Shown here piece after piece: positions 32,237-41,376 of a stretch of 64,000 bases of DNA. The position numbers and the translations under genes were made by a program. Positions within the stretch are counted from its first letter, which is position 1. Each line of letters opens with the position of its first letter. The DNA lies in NCBI RefSeq assembly GCF_000768315.1, contig NZ_AQQX01000002.1, positions 496,001 to 560,000 on the forward strand, written 5' to 3'. The notes beneath the pieces are model-generated. The model did no database searches. It worked only from the letters and a program-made list of their open reading frames with translations, and was not told the DNA's origin. The stretch comes from Pseudooceanicola atlanticus. GTDB lineage: Bacteria; Pseudomonadota; Alphaproteobacteria; Rhodobacterales; Rhodobacteraceae.

Positions 32237-34069
32237 ATGGCAACGACATTCCAGGTAATCTATCTGGGGATTAATCCCTTGATAGATACAGATACGGACG
32301 ACGAGATCGCGGAAAACGCGGGTGCCCTTCTCGGCACCTACGGCAGCGAGTCTTCTCCCCTTTATTCCGAGATTTACACGCTGTCGGCGGAACGCCTCAG
32401 CGAAGACGCCAACGACACCTATGACGTCGATAATGGCGGTGGCTACGACACGTTCCGCATCGATGGCGGGGCGGAACAGCAATTCGACGCGCTGGCCGAA
32501 TACAACATCACCCTGACCTATATCGACGGCACGACCGCCAATGTGCGTGCCTTCGTGTTCCAGGATACGTCGGGGCGCACCTATCTTGCGCCGGAAACCT
32601 CGTTCAACTCCGATCAGGCGCAGATGGAGGCCAAGCCCATCGAGTCGATGGAGCTGACCTCGGTGAACTCCAATACCGGCGACAGTGGCGGCGACATGCA
32701 GGCCGACCGGTATGCCGCCGATTACGCCAGCCCGGTCGAGGGGGGCACCGCCACCAGCGACTTCATGGGCTTCGGCTTTACCGATTCCGACGGCGACCAA
32801 ATTACCAGCGGCGATGACTGGATCGTCGGCTATGGCGGCAATGACTGGATCCAGGCCGATGGCGGCAACGACTTCATCTATGGTGGCACCGGCAACGACA
32901 CCGCCGAAGGGCAGCTGGGCAACGACTCGATCGAAGGCAATTCGGGCGATGACGAGCTTTATGGCGGCACCGGGCAGGACAGCCTCTACGGCGGGCTGGG
33001 CAACGACACGCTGGATGGCGGTATCGGATCCGACACGCTCTGGGGCGACGCCGGCAACGATTCCATGTTCGGCGATACCGGCGACGACAGCCTGTATGGC
33101 GGCACCGGCGCAGACAACCTGGATGGCGGGGCCGGCAACGACCTGATCGACGGCGGCTCCGGCGATGATGTGCTCGAGGGTGGGTCGGGCGACGACACCT
33201 TTGCCTGGGCCCCCGGTGACGGCAGCGACACGATCAGCGATTTCAACTTCGGGATCTCGGGCGCGCTTGGTGACGGCAACACCACCAACAACGACTATAT
33301 CGACCTGTCGGGCTATTACGACAACCTGAGCGAGCTGCGCGCCGACTTCGACGATGATGGCGTCCTGAACCAGTCGAACGCCACCGCCGCGACGGGCGCG
33401 GTCGATTATTCCGACAACACCCAGATGACCGGCAGCGACGGGCTGACCTTTACCGGGGCGGATCGCAACAGCTTTACCGCCGACAACACTGGCGTGGCCT
33501 GTTTCGCCACCGGCACCCGCATCCGCACCCCGCGCGGCGACGTCCCGATCGAAACGCTGCAACCCGGCGACCTGGTGATGACCAAGGATCACGGCGTGCA
33601 GCCGGTGCGCTGGATCGGCATCAGCCACCTGGACGAAACGCGCCTGGAACGCAGTGACAAGCTGCGCCCGATCTGGATCAGCAAGGATGTCTTCGGATCC
33701 GACCGCGATATCGTCGTGTCCCGCCAGCACGCCATGTGGGATCCCGAGCGCAAGGAACTGGTCCGCGCCGTCCACATGCTGAAGGAAAAGCGCAAGGGCG
33801 TCCGCGTGGCCCGTGGCAAGAAGCGGGTAGCCTATGTCCACCTGATGTTCGACCGGCACGAGCTGATCTATGCAGAGGGCGTCCTGTCCGAAAGCATGTA
33901 TCCCGGCCCGATCGTGCTGAACGCGCTCGCCCCCGAGGTGCGCGACGAATTGTTCGCCGTCTTCCCCCGCCTGCGCCCGGCCAGGTCACCGGAACGAGTG
34001 CGCGAATGCTACGGCAAACCGGTGCGTCCGCTCTATTCGCCGCGCAACCAGGACCGCGAAGCCGCCTGA
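32237..34069 (+). CDS. RTX-repeat protein with C-terminal Hint (hedgehog/intein) domain
   Basis: A 610-residue, strongly acidic protein. Residues 1-185 are a beta-rich N-terminal region. Residues about 190-325 hold some 14 RTX-type nonapeptides ([20 protein letters not shown] and similar), which fold into a Ca2+-binding beta-roll outside the cell. A Hint domain runs from about 420 to 565, starting [20 protein letters not shown] with Cys422 as the expected autoprocessing residue. There is no classical N-terminal signal; such proteins are exported by type I systems, and none is encoded nearby. The C-terminal 45 residues are basic. Function unknown; members of this type are abundant in Roseobacter secretomes. 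Confidence 0.85.
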   Translation: MATTFQVIYLGINPLIDTDTDDEIAENAGALLGTYGSESSPLYSEIYTLSAERLSEDANDTYDVDNGGGYDTFRIDGGAEQQFDALAEYNITLTYIDGTTANVRAFVFQDTSGRTYLAPETSFNSDQAQMEAKPIESMELTSVNSNTGDSGGDMQADRYAADYASPVEGGTATSDFMGFGFTDSDGDQITSGDDWIVGYGGNDWIQADGGNDFIYGGTGNDTAEGQLGNDSIEGNSGDDELYGGTGQDSLYGGLGNDTLDGGIGSDTLWGDAGNDSMFGDTGDDSLYGGTGADNLDGGAGNDLIDGGSGDDVLEGGSGDDTFAWAPGDGSDTISDFNFGISGALGDGNTTNNDYIDLSGYYDNLSELRADFDDDGVLNQSNATAATGAVDYSDNTQMTGSDGLTFTGADRNSFTADNTGVACFATGTRIRTPRGDVPIETLQPGDLVMTKDHGVQPVRWIGISHLDETRLERSDKLRPIWISKDVFGSDRDIVVSRQHAMWDPERKELVRAVHMLKEKRKGVRVARGKKRVAYVHLMFDRHELIYAEGVLSESMYPGPIVLNALAPEVRDELFAVFPRLRPARSPERVRECYGKPVRPLYSPRNQDREAA

Positions 34070-34106
34070 TCCGGCGGCGCGCAAGTTTCCGATAGGAGAC
34101 ACGGCA

Positions 34107-34141
34107 GACCCCCGCGGCGCGAATGCGACGCCGCGCGGGTC
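34107..34141 (+). terminator. Hairpin after the RTX-Hint gene
   Basis: GACCC-C-CGCGGCG, a 9-base loop, and CGCCGCG-C-GGGTC form a 12-pair stem with one C-C mismatch. It starts 38 nt after the stop codon. No U-tract follows, so termination strength is uncertain. Confidence 0.5.
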
Positions 34142-34144
34142 AAA

Positions 34145-34162
34145 TGCGTCATCTGCGTCATT
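34145..34162 (+). repeat. Tandem TGCGTCAT pair upstream of serC
   Basis: TGCGTCATC immediately followed by TGCGTCATT, 83 nt upstream of the serC ATG. Could be a direct-repeat operator for serine biosynthesis or chance; only two units. Confidence 0.35.
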
Positions 34163-34244
34163 GCTTCCTTCACGAATCGGCCCTATATCCGACCGCGGGA
34201 CACCCCTCCCCAACGAGGGGCGCTTATCTGGAAGGATACCAGCA

Positions 34245-35399
<1,155 letters not shown>

Positions 35400-35426
35400 T
35401 CCGTCGAGATCACTAAATTGATTGCA

Positions 35427-35446
35427 GGCCGGGCCGCTGCCCGGCC
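35427..35446 (+). terminator. Hairpin between serC and serA
   Basis: GCCGGGC-CGCT-GCCCGGC, 7-base arms. Without a U-tract it is more likely an RNA-stability or attenuation element within a serC-serA transcript than a full stop. Confidence 0.35.
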
Positions 35447-35485
35447 CGCCCCTCCCCCGATATATCTTCTCAAGGAGCGCCTGAC

Positions 35486-37081
35486 ATGGCCCCCAAAGTA
35501 CTCGTTTCCGACAAGCTGAGCGAAACCGCCGTCCAGATCTTCCGCGACCGCGGCATCGAAGTCGACTTCATGCCGGACCTCGGCAAGGACAAGGACAAGC
35601 TGGCCGAGGTGATCGGCAATTACGACGGCCTCGCCATCCGGTCCGCCACCAAGGTCACCGCCGCCCTGCTGGAACACGCGACCAACCTCAAGGTCGTCGG
35701 CCGCGCCGGCATCGGCACCGACAACGTCGACAAGGACGCCGCCTCCAAGAAGGGCGTGATCGTCATGAACACGCCTTACGGCAACATGATCACCACCGCC
35801 GAACACGCCATCGCGATGATGTTCGCCGTGGCCCGCCAGATCCCCGAGGCCAGCGCCTCGACCCATGCGGGCAAGTGGGAAAAGTCGAAATTCATGGGTG
35901 TCGAGCTGACCGGCAAGACCCTGGGCGTCATCGGCGCGGGCAATATCGGTGGCATCGTCTGTGACCGCGCCCGTGGCCTGAAGATGAAGGTCATCGCCTA
36001 CGATCCCTACCTGGGCGAGGAAAAGGCCGCCAAGATGGGCGTCGAGAAGGTCGAACTGGAAGACCTGCTGAAGCGGTCTGATTTCATCACGCTGCACGTG
36101 CCGCTGACCGACGCGACCCGCAACATCCTGTCCAAGGAAAACCTCGAGAAGACCAAGAAAGGCGTGCGGATCATCAACTGTGCCCGCGGCGGCCTGGTGG
36201 ACGAGGAAGCCCTGGCCGAGATGCTGAAATCCGGCCATGTCGCCGGCGCCGGCTTCGACGTGTTCGCCGAGGAACCCGCCAAGGACAACGTGCTGTTCAA
36301 CCTGCCCAACGTCGTCTGCACCCCGCACCTTGGCGCGTCCACGACCGAAGCGCAGGAAAACGTCGCCCTTCAGGTGGCCGAGCAGATGTCGAACTACCTG
36401 ATCGACGGGGCCGTCGAAAACGCGCTGAACATGCCGTCGATGACCGCCGAAGAGGCCAAGGTGATGGGCCCCTGGGTCAAGCTGTCGGGCCATCTGGGTG
36501 CCTTCATCGGCCAGATGACGGACGAGCCGATCAAGGCCATCAACATCCTCTACGATGGTGTGGTCGCCGACATGAACATCGCAGCGCTGAACTGTTCGGT
36601 GATCGCCGGGATCATGAAGCGGTCCAACCCGGATGTGAACCTTGTCTCCGCGCCGGTCGTGGCCAAGGAACGCGGCGTCCAGATCTCGACCACCAACCAG
36701 GACAAGTCGGGCGCCTTCGACGGCTACATCAAGGTCACCGTCGTCACCGACAAACGCGAACGCTCGGTCGCGGGCACCGTCTTCTCGGATGGCAAGCCGC
36801 GCTTCATCCAGATCAAAGGCATCAACATCGACGCCGAAGTGGGCGAGCACATGCTCTATACCACCAACGAAGACGTGCCGGGCATCATCGGCACCCTGGG
36901 CCAGACCATGGGCGCGAATGGCGCGAACATCGCGAACTTCACCCTCGGCCGTGCCGCGTCGCGCGGTGAGGCAATCGCGCTGCTCTACCTCGACGAAGCC
37001 CCGCGCGCCGAGATCCTGGACCAGCTGCAAAAGACCGGCCTGTTCCGGCAGATTGCGCCGCTTCAGTTCGACGTCGCCTGA
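35486..37081 (+). CDS. serA: D-3-phosphoglycerate dehydrogenase
   Basis: A 531-residue NAD-dependent enzyme catalysing the first step of serine synthesis. The nucleotide-binding loop is LGVIGAGNIGGIVCDRARG; the catalytic Arg is in NCARGGLVDEEAL, the Glu in FDVFAEEPA and the His in CTPHLGASTTEAQ. Residues about 320-450 are the intervening domain of the long form, and residues 455-531 are an ACT domain (MLYTTNEDVPGIIGTLGQTM), the site of serine feedback in this type. AAGGAG is 6-7 nt before the ATG. A strong terminator follows. Confidence 0.95.
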   Translation: MAPKVLVSDKLSETAVQIFRDRGIEVDFMPDLGKDKDKLAEVIGNYDGLAIRSATKVTAALLEHATNLKVVGRAGIGTDNVDKDAASKKGVIVMNTPYGNMITTAEHAIAMMFAVARQIPEASASTHAGKWEKSKFMGVELTGKTLGVIGAGNIGGIVCDRARGLKMKVIAYDPYLGEEKAAKMGVEKVELEDLLKRSDFITLHVPLTDATRNILSKENLEKTKKGVRIINCARGGLVDEEALAEMLKSGHVAGAGFDVFAEEPAKDNVLFNLPNVVCTPHLGASTTEAQENVALQVAEQMSNYLIDGAVENALNMPSMTAEEAKVMGPWVKLSGHLGAFIGQMTDEPIKAINILYDGVVADMNIAALNCSVIAGIMKRSNPDVNLVSAPVVAKERGVQISTTNQDKSGAFDGYIKVTVVTDKRERSVAGTVFSDGKPRFIQIKGINIDAEVGEHMLYTTNEDVPGIIGTLGQTMGANGANIANFTLGRAASRGEAIALLYLDEAPRAEILDQLQKTGLFRQIAPLQFDVA

Positions 37082-37106
37082 TCCGCGTCACATCGTGAGC
37101 CTTGCA

Positions 37107-37135
37107 ACGCCGCCCGGTCTTCGGGCGGCGTTTTT
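37107..37135 (+). terminator. Rho-independent terminator of serA
   Basis: ACGCCGCCCG-GTCTT-CGGGCGGCGT followed by TTTT, 10-base perfect arms. It lies between serA and the convergent small membrane protein gene. Confidence 0.9.
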
Positions 37136-37146
37136 CGTCTCCGCTG

Positions 37147-37515
37147 TCAGGCGCGGCCCTTGGCGAACAGCACGACGATGAACATGACCATGGACAGGAT
37201 CGTGACCACCGAGCCCAGCTTGGCCAGGGTCTCCCCGGTCTGATTGATCGCCATGGCGATGCCCGGCACGATCATCACGACCCCGAGGATCGCCAGCCCG
37301 GCATGGATCTTGGACAGGATCCCATCCGCTGCCTTCGGTACCAGGTGATAGAACGTGCCATAGATCGCAAGGCTGACCCAGCCCAGCAGGTTCAGGTGCG
37401 CATGGGCCGGGGACATCCCGTGATTGCCCGTGGCTGACATCTGGATACCCCAGGCCATCCCGATAAGACCGCAGATCGCGGCCACCGCAAAGAACAGAAA
37501 CGGCAGACCTTTCAT
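37147..37515 (-). CDS. Small four-helix membrane protein with HAHLNLLGW motif
   Basis: A 122-residue protein with four hydrophobic helices. Helix 2 carries SPAHAHLNLLGWVSLAIYG, and FYHLVPKA follows. The paired His in a membrane helix resembles the haem-ligand segments of cytochrome oxidase subunit I-like and NnrS-type proteins, so haem or metal binding is plausible. I do not know a defined function. GGAGGG lies 5 nt before the ATG at 37515. A longer frame reading back to 37956 lacks support. Stand-alone, convergent with serA. Confidence 0.7.
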   Translation of the reverse strand: MKGLPFLFFAVAAICGLIGMAWGIQMSATGNHGMSPAHAHLNLLGWVSLAIYGTFYHLVPKAADGILSKIHAGLAILGVVMIVPGIAMAINQTGETLAKLGSVVTILSMVMFIVVLFAKGRA

Positions 37516-37731
37516 GTAACCCTCCTTCTTCGATCCTGCGAAATGCAGGCTTCTTCTTTTTTCAAAATATGCGCGGCAGAAGCTGTGTGGCCCCTCCGCG
37601 TTCCCCACCTTAGACGCAGAATCGAAAATCGGAGTCGAAAATGTAACGTTGCCCGGCCGCGCCGCCCCGGGTCTGGACACTCCGCGACGGATCGCCCAGA
37701 CCTTGGCGGACCCAACAGGAAAGCCCGCCCC

Positions 37732-38475
37732 ATGACGCTTTATGTGATCGGTGACATCCACGGACAGGACGCCATGCTCGACACCGCGCTCGACCGGATC
37801 GAGCGTGACGGCGTGCCGGGGGCCGAGGTCATCTTTCTGGGCGATTACGTGGATCGCGGCCCCGACAGCCGCGCCGTTCTGGATTGCCTGACCACCGGCC
37901 TGTCCGAGGGGCGTAACTGGACCTGCCTGCGCGGCAACCACGATCACATGTTCCACGCATTCCTAGAAAACGGCGCCTTGGCGGATGACAATATCAAGTC
38001 CGGCCTGCTGTGGACGCATTACCGGCTGGGCGGGCTGGACACGCTGCGCAGCTACGGCATCGACGCCGACGAATACAGTGACCCGGAAGATTTGCACCGC
38101 CAGGCAAAAGAGGCCGTGCCCGCCGCGCACCGCGATTTCCTGGCCGGGCTGCCGCTTTTTGCCGAACGGGGCGATGTCCTCTGCGTCCATGCCGGCATAC
38201 GTCCGGGCGTGGCGCTGCCCGAACAGGTGATCGACGACCTGATCTGGATCCGCGATCCGTTCCTGGAAACCAAGGACCCGCATCCCTGGCTGGTCGTGCA
38301 TGGCCACACGGCGATCAAGCGGCCGACCCATTACGGCAACCGCATCAACATGGATGCCGGCGCAGGCTATGACCGCCCGCTCAAGGTCGGGGTGATCGAG
38401 GGCGACGCGGTCTTCTTGCTGGAGGACAAGGGCCGCGTGGCCCTGCCCGTCACTCCTGGCGCACGACGCCGGTAA
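37732..38475 (+). CDS. Metallophosphoesterase, serine/threonine phosphatase type
   Basis: A 247-residue calcineurin-like phosphatase. The three metal-binding blocks are GDIHGQ at residues 7-12, GDYVDRGPDSRAV near 40, and LRGNHDHMF near 70; later His residues are in CVHAGIRPG and VHGHTAI. This is the PPP signature shared by bacterial protein phosphatases and ApaH-like diadenosine tetraphosphatases. The substrate is undetermined. The start at ATG 37732 is where the domain begins. The gene overlaps the convergent repeat-protein gene by 26 nt. Confidence 0.85.
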   Translation: MTLYVIGDIHGQDAMLDTALDRIERDGVPGAEVIFLGDYVDRGPDSRAVLDCLTTGLSEGRNWTCLRGNHDHMFHAFLENGALADDNIKSGLLWTHYRLGGLDTLRSYGIDADEYSDPEDLHRQAKEAVPAAHRDFLAGLPLFAERGDVLCVHAGIRPGVALPEQVIDDLIWIRDPFLETKDPHPWLVVHGHTAIKRPTHYGNRINMDAGAGYDRPLKVGVIEGDAVFLLEDKGRVALPVTPGARRR

Positions 38476-40015
38476 GCGCGGCGGCGCCAAGCGCCGTGAT
38501 GACCCAGCCCAGCCCCTTGGCGATCCAGCGCAGCCACCAGCCCGCGCGCCCCAGCGGCGAGCGCGCGGTAGACGGGGCCCAGGCCTCCTCCTGCCCAAGT
38601 GATACTAGCGGCACGACCACGTCGGCGGCATAGGCGAAACCGTTGAACGTCTCGTAATCCTGCCCCGCGCGACCGGGCGCTGACCAATAGGCACCGGGAT
38701 TGTCGGGGGCCACTCGAGTCGCCTCGATCCAGTCGTCCGAGATCAGGATCGGCGCAGCATTGGGCGTCATGTCCCCCGCCGCCCAGGTCGCCTGGAAAAA
38801 CGCGCCCAGCCCGATCATCAGCACCAGCGCCGCGATCAGCGCCCGCCACGGGCGGAAACCATAGCCCACGGTCACCCAGATGAACTGGTCCAGCAGCCAG
38901 CCGCTCCACCACTTGGCATCGCGCCCCTGTTCCGCCAGCGCCTGCCGTTCGGACCGGCGCAGGATGCGCTCCTTTTTCATCCGCACGGCGCGGGCATCGT
39001 CGCGATGGCCCATATGGGTCAGCACCCGGGCCAGGTGTTCATAGGGCTGCGCGGTAAAGGGCGTGTCGGGCGGACGGCGATCCAGCCAGGCCAGTCGCGC
39101 CTCGAGATCAGTTTCCGCGTGGCGCGAAAAATCGGAATAGGTGAACCCGTCCAGCCGGATCGGATAGCTGGCCCCCGGGCCCGCCGGTTCATCGCGCAGC
39201 CGTTCCGCATGGGCGCCCGCCAGGTTCACGACGCCGCGCGCGATCTGGTTGTCCCGCAAGTAGAGGATCCCGCCGATCCTTGCCCGCGCCAGCGACAGGG
39301 CAATGTCCGGCCCGTGTTCTTCGCTGCCCTCGAACATGGCATCGGGCGGCACGTCTTCACGCGGGGAAATCGCGCAGCGGGTGATGAACAGGTCATGCCC
39401 GATCTCGGCCGAGGCAAGGAACAGCGCACCTTCGCTGCTCAGGTCCGACTGCCCCTCGGAATAGGGATAATTGCCAAGGTAGACCGATCCCGACACCGTC
39501 AGCGCCGGGGCGAACAGCGCATCCTGCCCGCCCGCCTGAAGCGCGATCCCGCACAATTGCAGGTCGCCCTCGATCTCGGTGCCCGCCAGAGACAGCTCTC
39601 CCTTCACCGAGGTTTCGCCGCGCAGGTAGACCGCGCCCGCAAACCGCGCGTGATCCGCCGTCAGCCCGTTCAGGTGGCAGCCGCTGAGATACAGCCCCCG
39701 CATCCTTGCGTTCAGCGCCTCGATCGGCCCCCGCAGCAGGCAGTTCACCAGCGTGACATCCTGGTGCAGCGTGATCCCGTTCAGGTCCAGCGTGCCTTCG
39801 ATCCGCGCGCCACGCAGCCGCAGCGCCGGGGCCTTGTCCTGCAGGATAAGCGCCCGGATCAGGGCGGCGCGGATCGTCACCTCGGGCCCTTCGCCTTCGG
39901 GGAATTCGCCCTCGCCCAGTGTCAGCTTGCCGGAGCCATCGGCAAACCGCTGGATCAACGCCTCTTCGGCGGGTCCCGGATCGGGACAGGAGGCGAGGAT
40001 CTCGTCCTTTGACAT
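38450..40015 (-). CDS. Membrane-anchored protein with beta-helix-like repeats
   Basis: A 521-residue protein. Residues about 45-290 consist of irregular repeats of 20-25 residues around LxLxGxxIxGxLxLxG (for example LRGARIEGTLDLNGITLHQ, YLSGCHLNGLTADHARFAGA), which suggest a right-handed beta-helix related to pentapeptide repeats. A charged linker follows, then a membrane helix (RALIAALVLMIGLGAFF, about 400) and a second near the C-terminus (WIAKGLGWVITALGAAALTG). Similar proteins are sometimes labelled membrane-associated oxidoreductase without evidence. ATG 40015 begins MSKDEILA; a TTG at 40051 is possible. Overlaps the phosphatase gene by 26 nt at the 3' end. Function unknown. Confidence 0.7.
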   Translation of the reverse strand: MSKDEILASCPDPGPAEEALIQRFADGSGKLTLGEGEFPEGEGPEVTIRAALIRALILQDKAPALRLRGARIEGTLDLNGITLHQDVTLVNCLLRGPIEALNARMRGLYLSGCHLNGLTADHARFAGAVYLRGETSVKGELSLAGTEIEGDLQLCGIALQAGGQDALFAPALTVSGSVYLGNYPYSEGQSDLSSEGALFLASAEIGHDLFITRCAISPREDVPPDAMFEGSEEHGPDIALSLARARIGGILYLRDNQIARGVVNLAGAHAERLRDEPAGPGASYPIRLDGFTYSDFSRHAETDLEARLAWLDRRPPDTPFTAQPYEHLARVLTHMGHRDDARAVRMKKERILRRSERQALAEQGRDAKWWSGWLLDQFIWVTVGYGFRPWRALIAALVLMIGLGAFFQATWAAGDMTPNAAPILISDDWIEATRVAPDNPGAYWSAPGRAGQDYETFNGFAYAADVVVPLVSLGQEEAWAPSTARSPLGRAGWWLRWIAKGLGWVITALGAAALTGVVRQE

Positions 40016-40119
40016 GGGGGCAGAGTTGCATGATCCCCGCCAAACGGGCAAGACAGCAGCAATGGGCCGGACCGGGTATCAGGTTCCCCGTCGGCCGCTT
40101 GCAAATCCGGGAGGGATTC

Positions 40120-41298
40120 ATGGAAGAAATCGTCATTCTCAGCGGCGCACGTACCGCCATCGGCACCTTCGGCGGCAGCCTGGCCGGCGTCGCGCCCATC
40201 GACCTGGGCACCACCGCCGCGAAAGAGGCCCTGACCCGCGCCGGCGTCGAAGGCGGCCAGATCGGCCATGTCGCCTTTGGTCACGTGATCAACACCGAAC
40301 CGCGCGACATGTACCTGTCCCGCGTGGCCGCGATCCAGGCCGGCATCCCCGACACCACCCCCGCGATGAACGTGAACCGCCTGTGCGGCTCCGGGGCGCA
40401 GGCCATCGTGTCGGTGATCCAGTCCCTGGCCATGGGCGACGCGGAATTCGGCCTTGCCGGTGGTGCGGAATCGATGTCGCGCAGCCCCTTCATCAACCCC
40501 TCCGAACGCTGGGGCCAGAAGATGGGCGACATCAAGGTTCTCGACATGATGCTGGGCGCGCTGAACTGCCCCTTCGGCACCGGCCACATGGGGATCACCG
40601 CCGAAAACGTGGCCTCCGAACACGACATCAGCCGCGAGGCGCAGGACGATTTCGCGCTGGAAAGCCAGAAACGCGCCCTTGCCGCGATCGAGGCGGGCCG
40701 CTTCAAGGATCAGATCGTTCCGGTCATGGTCAAGGTGAAGCGCGACGAGGTCGCCTTCGACACCGACGAACACGTCAAGGCCTCCACCACCGCCGAAGGT
40801 CTGGCCGGTCTGCGCCCCGCCTTCAAGAAGGACGGATCGGTCACCGCCGGCAACGCGTCGGGCATCAATGACGGTGCCGGCGCGGTCGTGATGGCCACCG
40901 CCGCCGCCGCGGACAAGGCCGGGCTGAAGCCGCGCGCCCGCGTGCTGGGCTACGCCCATGCCGGTGTCCGCCCCGAGGTCATGGGCATCGGCCCGGTCCC
41001 CGCGGTGGAAAACCTGCTGAAGAAGACCGGCCTGTCGATCACCGATTTCGACGTCATCGAGTCGAACGAAGCCTTCGCCGCCCAGGCCCTGGCCGTGAAC
41101 AAGGGCCTCGGCCTCGACCCCGCCAAGGTGAACCCGAATGGCGGCGCCATCGCCCTGGGTCACCCCGTCGGCGCGACCGGCGCGATCATCACCGTGAAGG
41201 CGCTGTATGAACTGGAACGCACCGGTGGTTCCAAGGCGCTGATCACCATGTGCATCGGTGGCGGCCAGGGCATCGCGCTGGCGATCGAACGGATGTAA
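40120..41298 (+). CDS. Acetyl-CoA C-acyltransferase (thiolase)
   Basis: A 392-residue thiolase that either condenses two acetyl-CoA or cleaves 3-ketoacyl-CoA. The nucleophile Cys is in MNVNRLCGSGAQAIVS (about residue 90), the His in GAIALGHPVGATGA, and the second Cys in ITMCIGGGQGIA. The N-terminus EEIVILSGARTAIGTFGG matches biosynthetic PhaA/BktB-type enzymes, but no phaB or phaC lies nearby, so a role in polyhydroxybutyrate or ketone-body metabolism is only possible. GGGAGGG is just upstream. A strong terminator follows at 41325-41356. Confidence 0.9.
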   Translation: MEEIVILSGARTAIGTFGGSLAGVAPIDLGTTAAKEALTRAGVEGGQIGHVAFGHVINTEPRDMYLSRVAAIQAGIPDTTPAMNVNRLCGSGAQAIVSVIQSLAMGDAEFGLAGGAESMSRSPFINPSERWGQKMGDIKVLDMMLGALNCPFGTGHMGITAENVASEHDISREAQDDFALESQKRALAAIEAGRFKDQIVPVMVKVKRDEVAFDTDEHVKASTTAEGLAGLRPAFKKDGSVTAGNASGINDGAGAVVMATAAAADKAGLKPRARVLGYAHAGVRPEVMGIGPVPAVENLLKKTGLSITDFDVIESNEAFAAQALAVNKGLGLDPAKVNPNGGAIALGHPVGATGAIITVKALYELERTGGSKALITMCIGGGQGIALAIERM

Positions 41299-41324
41299 TC
41301 CCGTCTGTCACCGGGAAGTATCAG

Positions 41325-41356
41325 AGGGCGCGGATGTCACCATCCGCGCCCTTTTT
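41325..41356 (+). terminator. Rho-independent terminator of the thiolase gene
   Basis: AGGGCGCGGATG-TCAC-CATCCGCGCCCT followed by TTTT, 12-base perfect arms. Confidence 0.92.
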
Positions 41357-41376
41357 GCGTCCTGTTATTCCCTACC

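Noticed and set aside
32780-33210. Regularly repeated GGCGGCA..GGCAACGAC DNA that could suggest a repeat array
   Set aside because: These are codons of the RTX nonapeptides; spacing is 27 bases without unique spacers, so not a CRISPR.
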